Position numbers and translations under genes: made by a program. The notes below the pieces were generated by a model. That model had not been told where the DNA came from and did no database searches. It was given only the letters and a program-made list of their open reading frames with translations. DNA of 64,000 nt from Oopsacas minuta (lineage: Eukaryota > Porifera > Hexactinellida > Lyssacinosida > Leucopsacidae): NCBI GenBank assembly GCA_024704765.1, contig JAKMXF010000055.1, positions 263,630-327,629 of the forward strand, read 5' to 3'. This document shows, piece by piece, positions 1 through 11,479 of this stretch. Every line of letters begins with the position of its first letter. The stretch's first letter is position 1.

Positions 1-263
1 AAGGGAGCTCGAATTTAAAGGCTCCTGAGTCTTTGTGGGCAAAGATGACGTCATGCCAACCCACCCTATAAGTTTGGATGACTCATCAATCATACGTAAT
101 ATAATAGCAGTAAATTAGTAAGCTCGTTGTAAAATATGAACAATTATCTCCATTGCAACTTGGAATAAATATTTTGACATAAGAATAGGGAAAATAAAAT
201 ACTGGATAAATCTAATTTAGTAGAGTATAATTAATGATAAGACATAAAATAAGAAATAGAGAC

Positions 264-770
264 TCAGAGAGGTGAGAAGACCTGTATCATGTTATGTTCC
301 TTCTCATCTACTGTTACAATAGAACATAAGTCATCTACTGCTATTCCTGCTAGCCCAGTGAATTCTCCTAGAGCTGATCCTTCTTTACCGAATTTAGTAA
401 TCAGTTTACCTTCATTTGAGAATATCTTGATTTCAGAAGTTCTTGTATCAGCAACGAGTATGTTGTGTTGTTGATCAAGACAGAAATACCAAACTCCATC
501 TAACAAATCTTTGTGTACAACACATATAATTATTGTACCTTGTTTAGAGAATGCTTGTATAGGATAACCTGTGTTAGTAAGAGCTATATAGAATACATCT
601 CTAGCTAGTGATATATCTACTAAGTCAGTATCTTCTCCTTTGAATTGAGTGTTAAGAGTTATTCTCCTTATTTTTATCAATTCAGGTGTTAGGACTGTTA
701 GCTGTATATTCTCCCATTGACCCACAAAAATATAAGTATTATCTGTACAGATTCCTGATGGAGAATAGTC
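264..770 (-). pseudogene. NHL-repeat protein, 3' half of a split gene
   Basis: This minus-strand reading frame encodes NHL-type beta-propeller blades. Recognisable phrases are YIFVGQWENIQLTVLT, NILVADTRTSEIKIFSNEG, KLITKFGKEG and GIAVDD. The frame stays open upstream to about 770, with SPSGICTDN preceding YIFVGQ, and then runs into hAT sequence. NHL propellers usually mediate protein or RNA binding, often in TRIM-like proteins. The reading ends with a stop at 264. The matching 5' half is at 17024-18943, which ends in KESYKH just where this half begins with LDYSPSG. I infer one gene separated by about 16.3 kb of inserted DNA and probably dead, because the 5' half carries a mariner and a stop codon. 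An active paralogue with a very long intron is a weaker alternative. Confidence 0.7.
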
Positions 771-771
771 A

Positions 772-1703
772 AGATATCAGTCAAAAGGCCAATGCTGTAT
801 TCTGTTACGCTTGTCGTCACTACGTTATTGCTGGCCATGACGCTTACCGCACCAGAGGAATGCAAAACTTTGCTCACGGAAAAAAAAAGATAGAGGATCA
901 CAATGCCAGCGAGCAACACAAGTCTGCCATGGTAAAATGGCAAATGGCAGAGAAGGTGAAGTCGTCGGCCATCCAGTCAGTTGCCAGCAGCATTACAGCG
1001 GCACACAAGCAGGCAATCGATGACAACCGCCACTACATCATCTGCATCATCCGCTGCATCCTCCTCTGTGCACTGCAGGGAATTGCTCTCAGGGGCCATC
1101 GTGAGCAAGTCGACGACGACAATCCCACACTCAATCGGGGAAACTTCTTGGCCATAGTTTCGTTGACTGGTGTGTATGACGACGTGGTGCGCAAACGTCT
1201 CGACTCTGGACCACAAAACGCGAAATACGTCCATCATGACATACAGAATGATATTCTGTCTTCTGCCAGTTCTTTGGTTCGTCAGCTCATAGTTGCCCAA
1301 GTTGTCGAGGCAGGAGTGTATGCTGTCATGGCTGACGAAACACGTGACACGTGACACGTCCAAGGCGGAGCAAATGTCAATCGTCCTTCGGTATGTGAGC
1401 GATGGCGAGATCCATGAGGCCTTTCTTTGCTTCAAGGAGTGTCACAGACTGGACGCAGGAGGACTCTGTGAAACCATCCTCGACACTCTGCAAACGAGTG
1501 GCATCGATCCACAGCGGTGCTGTTCGCAATGTTACGACGGGGCGGCAGTCATGAGTGGTCACCTCAGCGGTGTACAACAACGCTTCAAAGAGGTAGTGCC
1601 TCATGCAACCTATGTACATTGTTACGCCCACCGCTTCAACCTTGTTGTGGTGGATCTAGTGAAGACTCACGGTCGAGTTTGTGACCTTTTCGTTACTCTA
1701 AAA
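772..1703 (+). pseudogene. hAT transposase, N-terminal/middle part (TTF-type zinc finger, DUF4371-like)
   Basis: The conceptual protein begins with a TTF-type zinc-finger region, NAVFCYACRHY, typical of ZMYM1/DUF4371-like hAT transposases. It continues through a helical segment to VYAVMADETRDT, the catalytic strand carrying the first Asp. A local repeat of ACGTGACACGTGACACG at about 1340-1360 shifts the frame. The next frame continues with SIVLRYVSDGEIHEAF, CYDGAAVMSGHLSGVQ and YVHCYAHRFNLVVVD, the conserved middle of hAT proteins. Coding stops at TLKQ, where the inner hAT begins, and resumes at 4130 with LHNFLSTSVVHSR. This copy cannot make a full protein because of the frameshift, the insertion and the missing N-terminus. 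Confidence 0.8.
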
Positions 1704-1884
1704 CAGGGGTTTTCAACCTTTTTCTGACCACGACCCACTTTCCAACTTTTTAAAGCGTTCGCGCCCCACCCGATGAAGGCATAACCAAAACGTAAATTTC
1801 AAAATGTATGTACTTAACTCGTATAAATTATTCTAATGTAAATTTACTACATCTACAATACTAATAATTATCACACATGATTAG

Positions 1885-3680
1885 TTAATGTGATTTTTGA
1901 TGTTGTTTTTCATCAACTAGCTTTTGAATTCTAGGCTGTGTTATTGCTAAGCAGCAGCGTAGATCTGGTTCGACATCAAGTCTATTTCTAGCCTTAGTTT
2001 TGATTACTAGCATGCTAGAAAACGCCGCTTCACACAAATAAGTTGATGGGAATGGCATGAGTAACTTCAGGGCAATCTGTGAAACTATTGGATAGCTTCC
2101 AAGCACAGAACTCCAAAAAGATGGCAAATCAACTCTTGAAAATAATGTTTGTGCTCCTGAATCGTTTACAAGTTTGATGAAATCCTCCTGTGCTGCATCG
2201 TGATTATCAGGAATGCAGTCATCTATTTTGGCCAGAAAAGGATTTCGAACAAGATTAAATTTGGATTTTGTTGTTTCTGGAAAGTATCTAGAGAATTCAT
2301 CTTTAAGTGATTGCAAATGCGTTGCAATGTCATTTTGCAAAGCTTCGCTGAAACTAATTTCGCAATCTTCAACATAGCTACAGAGGTGAGAAAACATTGT
2401 AATCCTACCACTATTTATCTTGTTTCTCCAGAGGTCAAGCATTGCTTGAAAGGCAGAAAGCTTGTCTACAAAATCCATAATATTACTATCTTTACCTTGC
2501 AATGAGAGGTTCAGAGTATTGAGTCTTTCAAAAATATCGCAAAGATAACAAAGTCTAGTAATCCATTCGTGATTTTCGAATAAATCATGCCAATGCGTCC
2601 GCTTTTGGAGTTTTAAAAATTCTGTTGTTTCTTCCTTGAGGTCTAGAACACGTTTCAAAACATTGCCCTTTGAAAGCCATCTAACTTCAGTGTGATATAA
2701 CAGATTCATATGCGCAGCATCCATATCTAAACAAAGATTTCTGAAGAGACGAGTGTTGAGTGCGCTACTTTTAACGAAATTGACTGTTTTAATTACCTCC
2801 TGCAAGATAACATTTAGCGAGGCTGGCAAAGTCTTCGCTGCAAGGGCTTCTCGGTGAATCATACAGTGATTTGTTATCACATCTGGGACAAACTGTCTAA
2901 CGCGTGTCTGGAACCCAGAATGGCTTCCCAACATAGAAGGAGCGCCATCTGTGCAAACAGCCCCAACTTTTTCCAATCGAGACCTTCTTTTACAAAAAAG
3001 GTGTCTACTTTGTTGAAAACATCAATTCCACGTGTTTGAGAATCAAGTGGCTGACAAAACAGGAACTCTTCTTTGAAGTTAGAATCGTGGATATAACGTA
3101 CATATATCATCAGCTGAGCACAAGAAGAAACATCAGTTGACTCATCTAATTGCAAAACAAAGATGGGTGACTGTTTGATTTGCTCCACAACTTGGTTCTT
3201 AATATCCTCTGACATTTCCTGAATTCTGCGCTGAACAGTGTTATCCGAAATTGACAGCGAACTTAGTTTTTTTACTGCATCTGCTCTAATCATTATGCGC
3301 ACAATGTCTTTCGTGCAGGGCAAAACTAGCTCTTCACCAATAGTATGGGGTTTCTTAGATTTAGAAATACGTAGTGACACAACATATGATGCTTCAACTG
3401 CGGCTCTTATAGTGATAGCTGTCTGTCCTGTCGTATCAAGTCTAGATTTCTTGACAGATTGAGATTGTCTTTGGAAGAAAGAAACATCTCGGTCATTATA
3501 TGTTGGATGTTCTTTCTCAAAATGTCTTTTAAGCTGAAACGGCTTCATAGACTCTGTAGATAATACTTTCAGACATATCACGTATTGTGGTTTTTCAATA
3601 CCTTCAATTACTATACTTGTAAATCCAAATTTCAGATAATCATCTGAGTAAGCACGCTTCGGAGCACGTTTAGTTGCCAT
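1885..3680 (-). pseudogene. ZBED5/SCAND3-like hAT transposase with one frameshift
   Basis: Two overlapping frames, 2877-3680 and 1885-2976, make one transposase of about 590 residues. The first starts MATKRAPKRAYSDDYLKFGF, followed by a BED-type finger region (VICLKVLS, then H-x-H spacing in LKRHFEKEHP) and the catalytic strand FVLQLDESTDVS. A one-base slip near 2960, beside a run of G and A, moves the reading to GAVCTDGAPSMLG, CMIHREALAAKTLP, LLYHTEVRWLSKGNVLKRV and the C-terminal dimerisation segment ending in STYLCEAAFSSM. The first Cys of the usual finger pair is Tyr (PQYVIC), so DNA binding may be impaired. Apart from this slip the coding sequence is nearly intact, which suggests a fairly young copy. 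Confidence 0.88.
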
Positions 3681-3808
3681 TTAAGTAAAAATACGATTAG
3701 AAGGACTTGTTAAAGTTGAAAGGCCTAGAAATGTCTTTATATAATTCTTTGTTGTACATACAAGCCTGGACTTCATAAGTCATTTAATAAAATATTACAC
3801 TTCAATAT

Positions 3809-3927
3809 TGGAATACATGCAATTCGTGACATTACAATTCGTACCATTACAATTCGTGGCCTACAATTCGCGCCATTACAATTCGTGACATTACAATTCG
3901 TGACATGTCACGAATTGTATGTATTCC
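3809..3927. repeat. Foldback minisatellite (ATTACAATTCGTGAC units)
   Basis: About six short units of roughly 14-15 bp, variants of ACATTACAATTCGTG, lie side by side. The whole block is bounded by a 23-bp inverted repeat (GGAATACATGCAATTCG at the left, its near complement at 3905-3927). It sits between the start of the ZBED5-like transposase and the right end of its element. It could be a tiny foldback insertion or subterminal repeats used for transposase binding. Confidence 0.7.
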
Positions 3928-4129
3928 TTCAAGATTCTATTTCTTCTATGTTATTTCATAATCAATACAATGATGTGATATAATGACAATAGGGTTTCTA
4001 ATTACGCAATGCGACACTAACCACAAATTAATAGTAATAGAATCACTGAAATTCAGTAAAAATTCCCACTTTCCACGACCCACTGAAAAAGCTCTCGCGA
4101 CCCACTGGTTGAAAACCCCTGCTCTAAAA

Positions 4130-5219
4130 CAACTTCACAACTTCTTGTCTACCAGCGTCGTTCATTCCCGTTATGTTGCAATTCAAAATGAACTTCACCC
4201 CGACATCAGACGCGTGAGATTCCCAGTATCTCTGAGACTAGGTGGGTCTGTCAGCACAGAGCCTTGTTTACGCTGTCTATAACACTGGACGCTGTGAGTG
4301 ACGTCATCGACGAGTTTGCGGAAGAGAGTGGGGACCGTGGGACTACCGCCCGCAACCTACAACAAAAGCTCACTTCATGTTTCGTAGTCCACTTATTGAC
4401 AATGCGTTGGTTGCTGCACATGTGTGCGGTGGCTACGGAGAAGCTTCAGGGCAAGACAGAGACAATGGTGGATGCCCTGGAAACTGTGAAGACTCTGAGC
4501 GGCATCGTCTCAAACCGCCCCGAACATCCTTACCCTGATGAGATATGGGACTGCATCTGGAGCGAGGCTGTGGAGTTGACCACCCTGTGTGAGTTTCCTA
4601 TTCTTCCAGCTCATCGTATACGCAGCGTCCGTAGAGGCAAAGGTGAGCGTGGTGGTAACTTCGAGGGCCCTGATGACTATAGACGTCGATTGTTCCTGCC
4701 ACTGTGTAACGCACTCGCGAAGGAGCTCGATCGACGCTTCATGAAAAATGAGAACTGCGTCGTGTACAACGGAACTGTAGCACTCTCTCCCTGAAACAGT
4801 ACTTTCTTGGATGTCGCCGACATCAAGGCGTTCTGTCGACACTATAGTATATTTTGTGGAGATACACTGGCAGCGATAGAATCTGAGATTGCTTTGTTGA
4901 AGGATATGTTCACGAGAGAAGAAGAACTTCCGAAGACTTTGCTGGAATTCTACGTGTTCATGTCTCCACACAAGATTCTTTTTCCACGTATCTTCACAGC
5001 TATTCAAGTAGCTGCGACAGTTCCAGTTTCGAGCTCCTCGGCAGAAAGGTCATTCAGTGCACTGAATCGAATTAAATCATACCTTCGTTCGACAATGTCA
5101 GAAGAGCGGGGATGCGACTTGGGGTACTGCACGTGAATCGTAACATACTTTCCCTCATCGACGAAGAAGACATTCTGAATCGGTTCGCAGAGAAGAACCG
5201 CCGGATCCGCTTAGTTTAA
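4130..5219 (+). pseudogene. hAT transposase, C-terminal part with dimerisation domain
   Basis: This continues the transposase cut at 1703. It reads LHNFLSTSVVHSRYVAIQNE, then a variable helical region, then the hAT C-terminal dimerisation domain, with VPVSSSSAERSFSALNRIK and YLRSTMSEER around 5030-5110. The last phrases LHVNRNILSLIDEEDILNRF lead to a TAA at 5217-5219. At least three frame changes (near 4250-4280, 4790 and 5105) break the reading. The 3' terminus of the element follows within 150 bp. The DUF4371-type hAT family assignment is firm; the copy is inactive. Confidence 0.8.
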
Positions 5220-5457
5220 CTGTTTATTTAGTATATGTGACTTTAGTATTATATTGTTCCTGATTCTTTGACAGAATTTCACTTAATCTCATATAACAGA
5301 AAACTAAAATCACAAATTTCGTAAATATGGACCTATAAATCCTGCGCCCCCTCTAACGCCGCCACTGCTGAATTGATTAATTAAGGATTCTATAGTTGTG
5401 TTATTTCGTAATTGCTCGATAAAGAATCTAAAGTTGTGGTATTTCATAATTGCTCAA

Positions 5458-6080
5458 TTAAGTAGCTTCTTGGTTTTGCTTAGGCCCTAAGCAAAAGCAA
5501 GAATCTGTCCTAAGTGCCATCAAACGCTTCAAGATTTGTCCTCTGGAAAGCCAGCGAACTTCTGTGTGATAGAGAAGGACTTCATATTCTGATCCCATTT
5601 CTTGACAAAGCTTCTTGAAAATACGATGATTTAGGGCCCAGCCTCTGATGAAGTTGATGACTTTCACCACGGTAGACAAAACCTCTGAGAAATATTGGAA
5701 GAGTTTTCGATGCCAGTGCATGTCGATGTAAGAAACATTGAGTCACAGTTACATTAGGAGCTTCTTTCTTCACCAAAGCAGCAAAACCAGATCTATTGCC
5801 AAGCATCGTAGGTGCTCCATCTGTACACAGACTACCCAAATTTTTCTTCCAATCAAAGTTTCGCATAGCAAAGAAGCTTTTGACGTTTTCAAAAATATCG
5901 GTGGCCTTTGTAGTTTGCATAAGTGGTTCACAAAATAGAAACTCTTCTTTGATGCTTCGGCTTGCGCATAGCGGACGAAAACAAGTAGCTGGCTATACTG
6001 AGTGATGTCTGTAGTTTCATCAAGTTGCATACTGAAAGGGAATGGTGTGTCTGCTAGTTCCTTAATGATTTGTTTCAAAA
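5458..6080 (-). pseudogene. ZBED5-like hAT transposase fragment
   Basis: Several overlapping minus-strand frames encode pieces of the same transposase type as 1885-3680, but from a different lineage. They read FPFSMQLDETTDITQYSQLL (first catalytic Asp), SLCTDGAPTMLGNRSGFAAL, CFLHRHALASKTLP and LLYHTEVRWLSRGQILKRL. At least two frameshifts separate these phrases, and both the BED-finger N-terminus and the dimerisation C-terminus are absent. No terminal repeats were found, so this is an internal fragment. Confidence 0.8.
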
Positions 6081-6089
6081 TATCAAAAG

Positions 6090-9000
6090 AAATATCAAAT
6101 ATTCGGGAATGTATTAGTATATAACTAGCGCGCTCCTCTTGCTCTCGCTACGCTGGTTGCGAACACTTCGTGTCCGCAATCATACCTTCGGCTCTCAAGT
6201 AAGGGAAACTTATCTAGGATTTTTGAAGTTTGAGATTTGTTTCCCTTCACACACAAACAGAGTCGGCGTACACGTTTACGTTGAAACCACGTTCCTAAGA
6301 TATTCCTGAAATTGATTTACTTATTAGTCACCAACGCCAAGAAATATTCAAAATATGTTATTGACATTATCATCTTTGGATTCAGTGTACCCGATTACCC
6401 TAGGATAACCGTTGAAACCACGTTTCTAGAATAATATATAAATGTTTGAGTCATGGATGCACGTCCCTCTAAGTTCAAACTTTCTTGAATTTCTTAACTC
6501 CACAGAGGCACCAGGCTAACCGATTAATTGCTACTATTGCTTTACAGCCATATTATCGCAAATTTCAGAAAGACTGAAATAGCCCTCTAGTTGATTTATG
6601 CTGGCTCCATCTTTTAATCATTTCGTATGTTCCCACTAAAAACCCTGATAGTTCGATGTGTCCCAATTGAAAAAACCCTGAGTTCCACAATGCGTATTCG
6701 TGAATGATAATGAAAGTAAGACACAATACAAGTACAGATTGATCGATCTAATTGTATTTTATCTGAAATAATATATAATTACCCCCTGTGTCTCCGTCAA
6801 TGTCATTCTAGGCATATTGATCCCTAATAACAGAACTGGTAGTGCCTCCGATGCATTGACGGAGGCACAGGGGGTAATTTTATTCATTTTTGAGTATTTT
6901 AAATTAAAAATCTATCAAACATTTTCACACCTACATTGAAAATTCAACTCTCTAGTTATTAAAGTTTTAGCAGGACACATCAGAAGAAGGAATATAAACA
7001 AAAATAACGGCAACCATTTCAGAGCTGATCTACTATCTAATTGCCGGCGCAGTAAATATGTTGGTCCTGAATGAGTACTGGGTTTGCCTCGTACACCAGA
7101 CTATTAATTTACGTCGCTTGTGCCACTGGTTTTGCCATGAATCGACTTATTCCTGTACACCAGTGTGATTGATAAGCCTTATACGCAAATGTGATGTACG
7201 CAAATGAAATTTATTCAAGTGTTCTAGACCTTGATTTTATTACTGATTTTCCTCAAATGAAAATTATATAAAGGAGTTGACTAATACATACGTCTCTGAA
7301 TGTAAAAGGTACATTCTAGTCCTGAAAATTTCATTTATTATAATTTTACACCCAGAAGTGTCCAGGACTCAGAATTGTAATTCCTTAAGTGTATAAGACT
7401 TTTTGGAGATTTTTGTGTCCAAAGAGGGCCGGAATTTGGCAATTTTAGAGCGAATTTGGTTGAATTTGGTATTCAAAAAGCTCATCTACTGGTTAGGACA
7501 CAGTGTTCCAATTATGTCGTCTACAGTTATGTAAGGCATTGTCTACAAAAATAGTGGTAGCGTCCTGCCTCTAGGCCCCATTTTGTTGAGATGAGAGAGG
7601 CTACTCTTCAGCGTAGCATTTTTTAAATTGAGAGGGCGAAGCCCTCTCAATTTATTAGAAATTCCTTCCCATATATTTGAGACAATTCATTTGTATTTGA
7701 TTTAATACCAGATACCATAGTTCATTAAATAAATCCAGAAATTACAAATGCAATCAAACCTTTGCTTAAAATACCAAATAAAAACTCGTTAATTTGGCAT
7801 TTTTTAATTGTTTTTATCTAAAAAGGTTGACTAGCTGTCATATTACACGATGCGTAAACGCTCTACCAAAATTGAAGTGTTTTAAATAAAAATATTTTCT
7901 AAATACCCTTCGTTTCGCCGGTTATTTATAAATATTTTCCTTTTGAGATCATCTGGTTTGACACTTTTGACCTTTCAAAATGTGTCACCTTCTGACATTT
8001 TTACCTTCACAAGGAAAAGATCATTTTGTGAATTTTTGATGAACATTCGTGGGCTTTGACGAAAATATACCATAAACCCTACTAAATTCCGAAAACCCCT
8101 ATTTCCTGTCCAATTAAGCACTATGGTAAAGCAAAAGTTTGCCTTGCTTTGCTTTTGACTTTATACGGCCTGAGACTTTTTGAGATTTTGTGTCCGAAAA
8201 ATGGCTGGAATTTGGCAATTTTATGGGAAATTTTCTTTTAATCTTGGGTTCAAAAAGGTCATTTATTGGTCATGAACAGTTTCCCAATTATGTCCTCTAC
8301 AGTTGAGTTTGCCGGGTCTCAGAATTTTTATATTCTGAAATTTCTCAGGTTTTAGAATAGTAAAGATTTTCCTGACCATTGTAATAACATTTAATTCTAG
8401 GAATTACAGCAATATGTGCATTATGTAAAATTCATGCCGTGAATAGTCTATAGTTTCGTAGTCTGTGGTATACTTGTGTTCACATGCTTTGGAGGAAATG
8501 TGCGATTTTGTTCGTAAATCATCCACATTTCTCACACTTCTCACACTTTTGTTCCTATTTCCTTCAAATTCTCTCAAAATGACCTTTTCCACTTGTTAAA
8601 ATCTAGTTACTCCTAAAAATTTAAATTTGCATTCAGTAGTCACCTTTTTATAGATGTAATGTGACCTTTTTAACAAAAGGTCAGTTTTTTCATTACCAAC
8701 CTGGCGTACCACCGGGTTTTTACTTTCCCAAAATGTGTCGATGAGTCTTTTACTTACAAAACCTGCATAATTTTTCTTTGGATAGGTTTTATATTTATAT
8801 AGTTGTCAAAGTTTTATTATTTAGAGGGGAGAAATTCTCCTTTCTATTGAGAGTGCAATGCTATCTCAAATTCAATAATGTACCTCTAGGGTTTAGCTTA
8901 TCCTTTATGGAAATATAACCTGGGACCTATTTACACATCCACTAGTGTGTGTCTTTTATGCAACCGAACACTGTCGAAGAGTTACGATTGTAACAAACAT

Positions 9001-9700
9001 CCATAACGACCTTTATCACCTGGAAAAACACGATTTTCAAATGAAAATTGTCCAAATTTGGCACTTTCTTTGAACTTATATATATCCTAAATTTCCCTAA
9101 CTCTTCTCGGCATTAATCGTTTATGTGTTTGTGCTGTATATATCTACATTATTAATACACAAGTAATCATTGCTTTGCTTTCGGGAGGGGAGGGGGAAAA
9201 AATATCCGAGCCTGCGCCCAAAGGGCCCCCGAAAATTTGATATTCCAGGGAATACTTTGGGGGATTTTATGGCTGTGTTAAGTAGGCAAGGTGAAAGTAC
9301 ATTCTTCCGCTGAGCCGAGTAATATCTTGGTTATTTATCATTTGATGCTACTAAATTTATTTCATCAAGGTTAGTCCAAATAGATTCAGAAGTTTCCAAA
9401 AGTTTATTGGCAACACGTTGTGCAATTTGCTATAGGTGCCATGGTTACACTAAATATTTCCTAACACTTCGAGTTGTGTTAGGGTTCGCGCATTTTAACT
9501 CAAGATTTGTATGGGTATATGTTGTGAAATGCGCAATTGCCATTTGGGCTACTAAATGGTTAAATATCCGATTTTGAGCTTTAGATTTAGGTAGTTTGAG
9601 CATGGTTTCTAAGTCAAAATAATACATTTTGAATAGTCTAGATCCATTGTTTTTGAGATATGATTGAGGTAAGTTGTGCAAGGACTGTATGGAGGGAGGA
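6090..9700. other. AT-rich stretch without recognisable gene
   Basis: Apart from the 99-bp inverted-repeat element at 6779 and a perfect hairpin at 7625-7653 (13-bp stems, AAATTGAGAGGGC, GAA loop), I see no supported gene. The longest open frames are short, lack domain features and show no coding-like composition. Phrases near 7410-7500 and 8190-8290 (TTTTTGGAGATTTTTGTGTC, GGAATTTGGCAATTTTA) are repeated, which suggests two diverged copies of an interspersed repeat. Confidence 0.6.
6779..6877. mobile_element. 99-bp element with 24-bp inverted repeats
   Basis: The ends are TTACCCCCTGTGTCTCCGTC at 6779 and the near-perfect complement at 6854-6877, leaving only about 50 bp of interior. The pair forms a strong hairpin. 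The type is undetermined: flanking bases are too AT-rich to define a target duplication. Confidence 0.55.
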
Positions 9701-9708
9701 GTTGCAGA

Positions 9709-9871
9709 AGTCAGAATTTTCCTAGTTGTCAAGAGTCAGAATTGTTTTTTCGACTGTTGTCACTAGTCAGAATTGTTTTTTGGTCTGTTGTCAAAGTCAG
9801 AATAGTTTTTTGGACTGTTCTCACAACTCAGAATAGCTTTTGGACTGTTGTCACAAGTCAGAATAGTTTTT
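9709..9871. repeat. Minisatellite, about five ~34-bp units
   Basis: Units follow the pattern GACTGTTGTCACAAGTCAGA plus ATNGTTTTTTG. The same unit is found inside the miniature element at 38022-38544, there in two opposed arrays. This links the two loci as one repeat family; here only one array is seen. Confidence 0.75.
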
Positions 9872-10027
9872 CTGAAATTTTGTTTACGCTTTGTTATTCT
9901 ATAAATAATTACTGTTTAATGAAAATATTAGTAAAAGTAAAATATAACACAAAAAGAAATGAGAGCTTGTAAGATGGATGAGGAAGATGAAAGAAAGTGA
10001 ATTGATTACCATTTATGAAATAAATAT

Positions 10028-11475
10028 TTAGAATCGAATTTCGATATTTGATCGACAGATTGGACAAGGTTGTCCCAACTCTATGATTTGTTGGCTACAA
10101 CTTGAACAACAGCTTGCATGGTGACATGGCATAGAAATCCAAGGTGTTGCTCGTAGAGACAGACAAACGACACAACTATTTGCTTGATTAAGAACTTGAT
10201 TAGGACTTTTATCATCAGACATTGCTGAATTGCTTGAATGGTAATTGTCCTCTAGATATGTTGCCAATTGTATGACTGATCGCCTGAACATATTTCATTG
10301 GAGTGAGGTCCCCTTCTCTTAACTTTTGTTTATGCGTTCTCCTACAATAATCGTTATTAATTACTTTCCTTTTTCCTTTGTCTAATAATTTCTTTTCCAA
10401 GACCTATGCGACCTATTTCATTGTCTGTATCTTGAATAATCTCGTTTAGTGTATCCAGAAACGTCCATATTCTTGGATGAGCAGTTTTTATCATTATTTT
10501 CAGTTTGGAATGATAATTTTCGGCAGCATTATTTGTTGCAATATCTAGTTCAAAATCTAAAGTTCTTCTTAGGAAATTTGGTTGAGCCAACGCCTTTTAA
10601 AATATTTGGCTAGTTTGTCAAGTTTAATCATTATAATATTATCCAATGTAGGCAGCTCGAGGGAGGTAAAAGAGGGATTAATGAGAGCAGCAGGCAGAAA
10701 AGGTAAGGCCATTAGATTTCTGATTAATTTTTTGACTTGTAGTTTGTCCTAAACTCTTGAATAAGCCTTAGCTTTTGTGTTTTGCCCCAATTCGCTGGGT
10801 ATAATGGAACCAACAGCCAAAAATCCTAATATGCTGATAAATTTGTCTAAACGCATTCCTTGCTGCAGGTTCCCAATCGGACAAGGATGCGTTGGATCTA
10901 AATAAAGGGATATTTACTTTTGAGACTCTCTAAAAAAGCTTGATATAATTCTTGCTTCTTTGAAGTCAACAGGCAATGAATAGCTAGTAAAGTGTTTCTT
11001 CCCACAGACACTAATATTGTCCAAAGTTGGTAGAATTGATTAGGGACTGTTTGGAAAGTCCCATCAAACTGTATGTTGATAACTTCAGCCATGAAAGTTT
11101 TCATCTTGGTCGGAAAAGAAAACTACTCCTGTATGGCCATCACATGTGTCATTGAATTTGTTATTGATACCCAAATGAGTTGATAATAACATCTCGGAGA
11201 ATTCAGAAGCCGATTGAGGTATTTTTGGTTGTAAAGTCCTCTTTGCACGATACATTGCAGCTTCACATTCTGCAAAAGAAATATCATCAGCAGATGGATC
11301 TGTTCTAGTTGCATAGTCGAATACTTTCCTCAGATTCGTTTGAGTATGTTTGGCAAGGGTTTTACATTTTGTCTTGAAATCAAATTCTCATAAAAATTTG
11401 AGCTTAGCACAACTCCAATTGTTACGAAATTTGTAGCGTAACCATATGTCACCTAAAGGAAACTTATAACGTGTT
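10028..11475 (-). pseudogene. MULE transposase with C-terminal RING finger, frameshifted
   Basis: Minus-strand frames give, in order, a FLYWCH-like start (WLRYKFRNNWSCAKLKF near 11400-11460), a linker (YRAKRTLQPKIPQSASEF), the first catalytic Asp in INIQFDGTFQTVPNQFYQLW, the second in LSDWEPAARNAFRQIYQHI, and GCWFHYTQRIGAK. NNAAENYHSKLKIMIKTAHP and IWTFLDTLNEIIQ follow. The C-terminus is a RING finger, CVVCLSLRATPWISMPCHHA then CCSSC and CPICRSNIEIRF, ending in a stop at 10028. MULE transposases cut and paste DNA; the added RING suggests a ubiquitin-ligase activity tied to the transposase. Several frameshifts make this copy inactive. No termini were found. The domain order is seen directly; the function of the fusion is inferred. 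Confidence 0.78.
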
Positions 11476-11479
11476 GCCA

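Larger units (their letters stand above)
1704..4121 (-). mobile_element. ZBED5-like hAT transposon inserted in another hAT
   Basis: The element is 2418 bp long and bounded by inverted ends CAGGGGTTTTCAACC at 1704 and its complement ending at 4121. The 8-bp sequence CTCTAAAA lies immediately outside both ends (1696-1703 and 4122-4129), the expected hAT target duplication with all 8 bases matching. Removing the element and one copy of the 8 bp restores the flanking transposase frame (TLKQ then LHNFLST). This fixes the order of events: the ZBED5-like hAT arrived after the outer hAT. It carries its transposase on the minus strand and a foldback minisatellite upstream of it. Confidence 0.93.
760..5367 (+). 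mobile_element. hAT element body (5'-truncated here), interrupted by a second hAT
   Basis: This GC-richer block codes for a hAT-superfamily transposase on the plus strand and ends at 5341-5367 in a hAT-type terminus. Read inward on the minus strand, the terminus is CAGTGGCGGCGTTAGAGG. No matching left terminus lies near 700-770, where the sequence changes abruptly into the NHL gene. A left terminus beginning CAGGGGCGGCG, followed by the missing N-terminal coding sequence, sits at 16618-17026. The body is split by a separate hAT at 1704-4121, with duplicated target CTCTAAAA on both sides. The block stands out from its AT-rich surroundings in base composition. Confidence 0.75.

Noticed and set aside
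1377-1631. Antisense frames within the hAT coding regions
   Set aside because: They are shadows of the plus-strand transposase, which shows clear family motifs.
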